Assembly (NCBI RefSeq): GCF_051200875.1
Contig: NZ_CP195191.1
Coordinates: forward strand, 3,658,001 to 3,722,000
Source of the DNA: Pseudotabrizicola sp051200875
GTDB lineage: Bacteria > Pseudomonadota > Alphaproteobacteria > Rhodobacterales > Rhodobacteraceae
Length of the DNA: 64,000 bases
Reading direction: 5' to 3'
The translations under genes were made by a program, and so were the position numbers. Positions 61,243 through 64,000 of this stretch are shown here, piece by piece. The first letter of the stretch is position 1. Every line of letters begins with the position of its first letter. The notes beneath the pieces were generated by a model. That model was given only the letters and a program-made list of their open reading frames with translations. It was not told the origin of the DNA and did not search any database.

Positions 61243-63023
61243 CACGCCTCTTTCGGCAGGACTCGCAGGCGCAATTCACGCAGTTGTTCGTTCGTGGGTT
61301 CCGAAGGCGCGTTCATCAGCAGGTCTTCGGCGCGCTGGTTCATCGGGAACATGATGACTTCGCGGATGTTCGAGGTGTCGGCCAAGAGCATCACCAAACG
61401 GTCGATGCCCGCGGCGCAACCGCCGTGGGGCGGAGCGCCGTATTTGAACGCCTTGACCATGCCGCCGAACCGCTTGTCCACTTCGGAATTCGGGTAACCG
61501 GCCAGTTCAAAGGCCTTGTACATGATTTCCGGCTTGTGGTTGCGGATGCCGCCCGAGATGACCTCGTAGCCGTTGCAGGCAAGGTCATACTGGTAGGCAT
61601 AGACGTCCAGCGGGTTGCCCTGCAGTGCCTCAAGTCCGCCTTGCGGCATCGAGAAGGGGTTGTGCGAGAAGTCGATTTTGCCGTCGTCGGTCTTTTCATA
61701 CATCGGGAAGTCGACGATCCAGGCGAAGCGGAAGCAGTCCTTTTCGGTCAGTCCCAGTTCCTCGCCAATCACGTTACGGGCGCGGCCGGCGACGGCCTCG
61801 AATTGTTCGGCCTTGCCGCCAAGGAAGAAGGCGGCGTCGCCTTCATTCAGGCCCAGTTGCAAGCGAATGGCTTCGGTGCGTTCAGGGCCGATGTTCTTGG
61901 CCAAGGGGCCAGCAGCTTCCATGCCCGAGCCGTCTTCGGCCTTGCGCCAGAAGATATAGCCCATACCGGGCAGACCTTGGCTTTGGGCAAAGGCGTTCAT
62001 GCGGTCGCAGAACTTGCGGCTGCCGCCGGTGGGGGCGGGGATGGCACGAATCTCGGTGCCTTCGTTTTCCAAAAGCTTGGCGAAGATCGCAAAGCCCGAG
62101 CCGCGGAAGTGTTCCGACACATCCTGCATCTTGATCGGGTTGCGCAGGTCGGGCTTATCTGACCCGTACCATTTGAGGCTGTCGCGATAGGCGATCAGCG
62201 GCCAGTCGGCGTAAACCTTGCGGCCCTTGCCGAAATGTTCGAACAGTCCTTGCAGCACGGGCTGGACGGCGTTGAAGACGTCTTCCTGCGTCACAAAGCT
62301 CATCTCGATATCCAACTGGTAGAAATCGGTGGGCGAGCGGTCGGCGCGGGGGTCTTCGTCGCGGAAGCAGGGCGCGATCTGGAAGTAACGGTCAAAGCCT
62401 GCGACCTGAATCAGCTGCTTGAACTGCTGAGGGGCTTGGGGCAGGGCGTAGAACTTGCCCGGATGCAGGCGCGAGGGCACGAGGAAGTCGCGGGCGCCCT
62501 CGGGGCTGGAGGCGGTGATGATCGGCGTCTGGAATTCGTTGAAACCCTGATCCCACATCTTTTGGCGCAGCCAGCGGACGACGTTTGACCGCAGCATCAT
62601 GTTCTGGTGCATGGTGTCGCGGCGCAGGTCGAGGAAGCGATAGGTCAGGCGGGTTTCTTCGGGGTATTCTGCTTCGCCAAAAACCGGAAGCGGCAGTTCT
62701 TCGGCGGGGCCGAGAACTTCCAGATCGGTCACATAGACCTCGATCTCGCCCGTCGGGATTTTCGGGTTCACGAGGGCTGCGTCGCGGGCCTTGACCCGGC
62801 CATCAATGCGGATGACCCATTCGGCGCGAACTTTTTCCATTGCCTTGAAGGCCGGGCTGTCGCTGTCGGCGAGAACTTGGGTAATGCCGTAATGGTCGCG
62901 CAGGTCGATGAACAGCACCCCGCCGTGATCGCGTACGCGATGGACCCAGCCCGAGAGGCGGATCGTTTCGCCCACATGGGCTTTGTTCAGGGCGGCGCAG
63001 GTGTGGCTGCGATAGGCGTGCAT
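61242..63023 (-). CDS. aspS: Aspartyl-tRNA synthetase
   Basis: A 593-residue class IIb synthetase of the bacterial type with the anticodon-binding OB fold (about 1-110, SGWVHRVRDHGGVLFIDLRD), motif 2 FRDEDPRADRSPTDFYQLDIE (split about 218-238), a GAD insertion, and motif 3 GGCAAGIDRLVMLLADT (about 545-561). ATG 63023 (MHAYRSHTCAALN) is the usual start. Whether it also charges tRNA-Asn cannot be decided here. Confidence 0.96.
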   Translation of the reverse strand: MHAYRSHTCAALNKAHVGETIRLSGWVHRVRDHGGVLFIDLRDHYGITQVLADSDSPAFKAMEKVRAEWVIRIDGRVKARDAALVNPKIPTGEIEVYVTDLEVLGPAEELPLPVFGEAEYPEETRLTYRFLDLRRDTMHQNMMLRSNVVRWLRQKMWDQGFNEFQTPIITASSPEGARDFLVPSRLHPGKFYALPQAPQQFKQLIQVAGFDRYFQIAPCFRDEDPRADRSPTDFYQLDIEMSFVTQEDVFNAVQPVLQGLFEHFGKGRKVYADWPLIAYRDSLKWYGSDKPDLRNPIKMQDVSEHFRGSGFAIFAKLLENEGTEIRAIPAPTGGSRKFCDRMNAFAQSQGLPGMGYIFWRKAEDGSGMEAAGPLAKNIGPERTEAIRLQLGLNEGDAAFFLGGKAEQFEAVAGRARNVIGEELGLTEKDCFRFAWIVDFPMYEKTDDGKIDFSHNPFSMPQGGLEALQGNPLDVYAYQYDLACNGYEVISGGIRNHKPEIMYKAFELAGYPNSEVDKRFGGMVKAFKYGAPPHGGCAAGIDRLVMLLADTSNIREVIMFPMNQRAEDLLMNAPSEPTNEQLRELRLRVLPKEA

Positions 63024-63146
63024 CGTTTTTCCCTTTTCCGGGGCCCGTAGCGGGCAGAATTCATCCGGCCCGATACACCTCTTGGCGCGCGCGAAGTCAA
63101 GCAAGTCCTTTGGTCATGGGCCGCGAAGGTGCCATTGCGCGGATTT

Positions 63147-63887
63147 TCAGGGGCTGATCAGGCCCTTTAGCGCCTGCACATAGCCCAGTTCGGGGTCAAA
63201 AGCGCCGGTCTGCAGGAACAGTGCCGTTTGTTCCAGAACCAGCGGGTTCAACATCAGGAATGTGTGGGTGACGGGAAGGGTCAGATGCGCGGCCATGCCT
63301 TCGACCTTGGTTGATGCGACCGAAACCTTGCCGTCATCCCGACCGGGGATCAGGGCAGAATAGACCGGGTTCAGCGAGCGATCCCCGGCGATGACGCCCA
63401 AGGGGAAATCGACAGGGGGCAGGTTCAGCGGCACAGAGGCCGCGTCTGTGCCAAGTTGCGCCCCTGCAGGCCCGTTTACCCAGTTGAACGGCTCGATCTC
63501 TCGCAGCGCATCGACGAGTTCTGACCCCTGATTTGGCGGGGCGAGCATCACGACCCGGCCCAGATTGGCGGGCCGATGGTCGCGCAGGTAAAGCCTCACC
63601 AAGATGCCGCCCATCGAATGGGTCACGAAGTGAAGCTTTTCCTCTGGGGCAAGGGCGCAGGCCTCTATACCAAGGCCCACGAAATCGGCCAAAGAGCCGA
63701 TTGGTTGATCAGTTGAAGGGTAACCCTGGTTGACGGTTCTGAACCCCTTGTCCTCCAAGGCCTCGGCCACCAGCAGAAGTGATGAATCCGTGCGAGCCAG
63801 ACCATGCAACAATACAACGCAATCCGCCTGCGATGGCGCGGCGGAGAGAGTCAGAAAAGCGAGGAATGCGGCAAGGGTTCGGACCAT
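63147..63887 (-). CDS. Secreted alpha/beta hydrolase, lipase-like
   Basis: A 246-residue protein with a signal peptide (about 1-22, cleavage near SQADC) followed by VVLLHGLARTDSS (oxyanion loop, about 24-36), the nucleophile elbow VTHSMGGILVRLYL (about 90-103) and a C-terminal His in THTFLMLN. It belongs to the periplasmic acyl-hydrolase group. Not linked to a known pathway; the start lies 113 bases from the window end. Confidence 0.85.
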   Translation of the reverse strand: MVRTLAAFLAFLTLSAAPSQADCVVLLHGLARTDSSLLLVAEALEDKGFRTVNQGYPSTDQPIGSLADFVGLGIEACALAPEEKLHFVTHSMGGILVRLYLRDHRPANLGRVVMLAPPNQGSELVDALREIEPFNWVNGPAGAQLGTDAASVPLNLPPVDFPLGVIAGDRSLNPVYSALIPGRDDGKVSVASTKVEGMAAHLTLPVTHTFLMLNPLVLEQTALFLQTGAFDPELGYVQALKGLISP

Positions 63888-63965
63888 CAGGTCAATCTGG
63901 GGGGAAGGCCGCAGGAAGAAAAGGGGGCATGGACAAAACCGCCGTCGCGTCACAGGCTGCGCGGC

Positions 63966-64000
63966 ATGAAAACGCGCTCTCCACGTTTGGCCGTTCGGGC
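63966..64000 (+). CDS. Possible start of a rightward gene (truncated by window end)
   Basis: ATG followed by KTRSPRLAVR to the window edge, divergent from the lipase-like gene. Only 11 codons are visible and no strong ribosome site precedes it, so this is a weak call. Confidence 0.3.
   Translation, partial: MKTRSPRLAVR

Overview
This is a stretch of a bacterial chromosome of about 62-64% G+C by eye. The gene families, operon structures and small lineage-specific proteins point to an alphaproteobacterium of the Rhodobacteraceae (Rhodobacter/Gemmobacter/Tabrizicola-like; the genus cannot be fixed from this window). Supporting signs are the sucC-sucD-sucA-sucB-lpd cluster, the FYDLN-acid protein, a DUF1467 protein next to methylmalonyl-CoA epimerase, PrpE, a malic enzyme-phosphotransacetylase fusion and a DUF4212/symporter pair. 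No prophage, IS element or CRISPR array is visible. Coding density is high, except for two AT-richer islands (about 23.1-24.3 kb and 47.8-48.7 kb) and one GC-rich structured gap (44.9-45.1 kb).

Layout. 0-7 kb: a rightward sensory/transport operon with the end of a DUF4212 subunit, a sodium:solute symporter, a cNMP-binding/CBS/DUF294 protein, a small membrane protein, a lone receiver, and a membrane protein in which a degenerate sensor-kinase body is fused to a DnaQ-type exonuclease. 7-9 kb: tRNA-Ala(GGC), FYDLN protein, SprT-like metalloprotease, GntR regulator. 9-18 kb: a leftward TCA operon (sucC, a small lipoprotein, sucD, a 50-residue membrane protein, sucA, sucB, MAPEG, lpd) behind a promoter region crowded with palindromes. 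18-24 kb: methyltransferase/pepT, small membrane proteins, cytochrome b561, hydrolase, DUF817, and an AT-rich island with two orphans. 24-33 kb: glyA, nadK, a sigma-54 response regulator with an Hpt partner, prpE and maeB. 33-39 kb: a VOC/cupin protein and a nucleoside-salvage operon (cdd-deoA-deoB-add-upp). 39-47 kb: SPOR protein, M48-like pseudo-peptidase, acyl-CoA synthetase, EamA transporter, tdk, a CII-like protein, RhlE helicase. 47-52 kb: BrnA-like protein, two tiny conserved proteins, carB. 52-57 kb: pabB-pabC, EamA, GNAT, DUF1467, mce, receiver protein, GNAT. 58-64 kb: the DUF1501/DUF1800 pair, DUF1993, aspS, a secreted lipase-like hydrolase and possibly the first codons of a further gene.

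How the genes work together. The centre of the window is carbon metabolism around acetyl-, propionyl- and succinyl-CoA. PrpE activates propionate, Mce acts one step before succinyl-CoA, Suc/Lpd run the 2-oxoglutarate-to-succinate part of the TCA cycle, and MaeB drains malate. Operator-like sequences appear to tie these loci together: TTTGCAAA-type sites before prpE, GTGATCAC sites before sucC and prpE, and TGTTAGCGCTAACA-like palindromes before sucC and maeB. The most unusual protein is the membrane PAS/kinase-like/exonuclease fusion at 4847-6931 with its neighbouring receiver.
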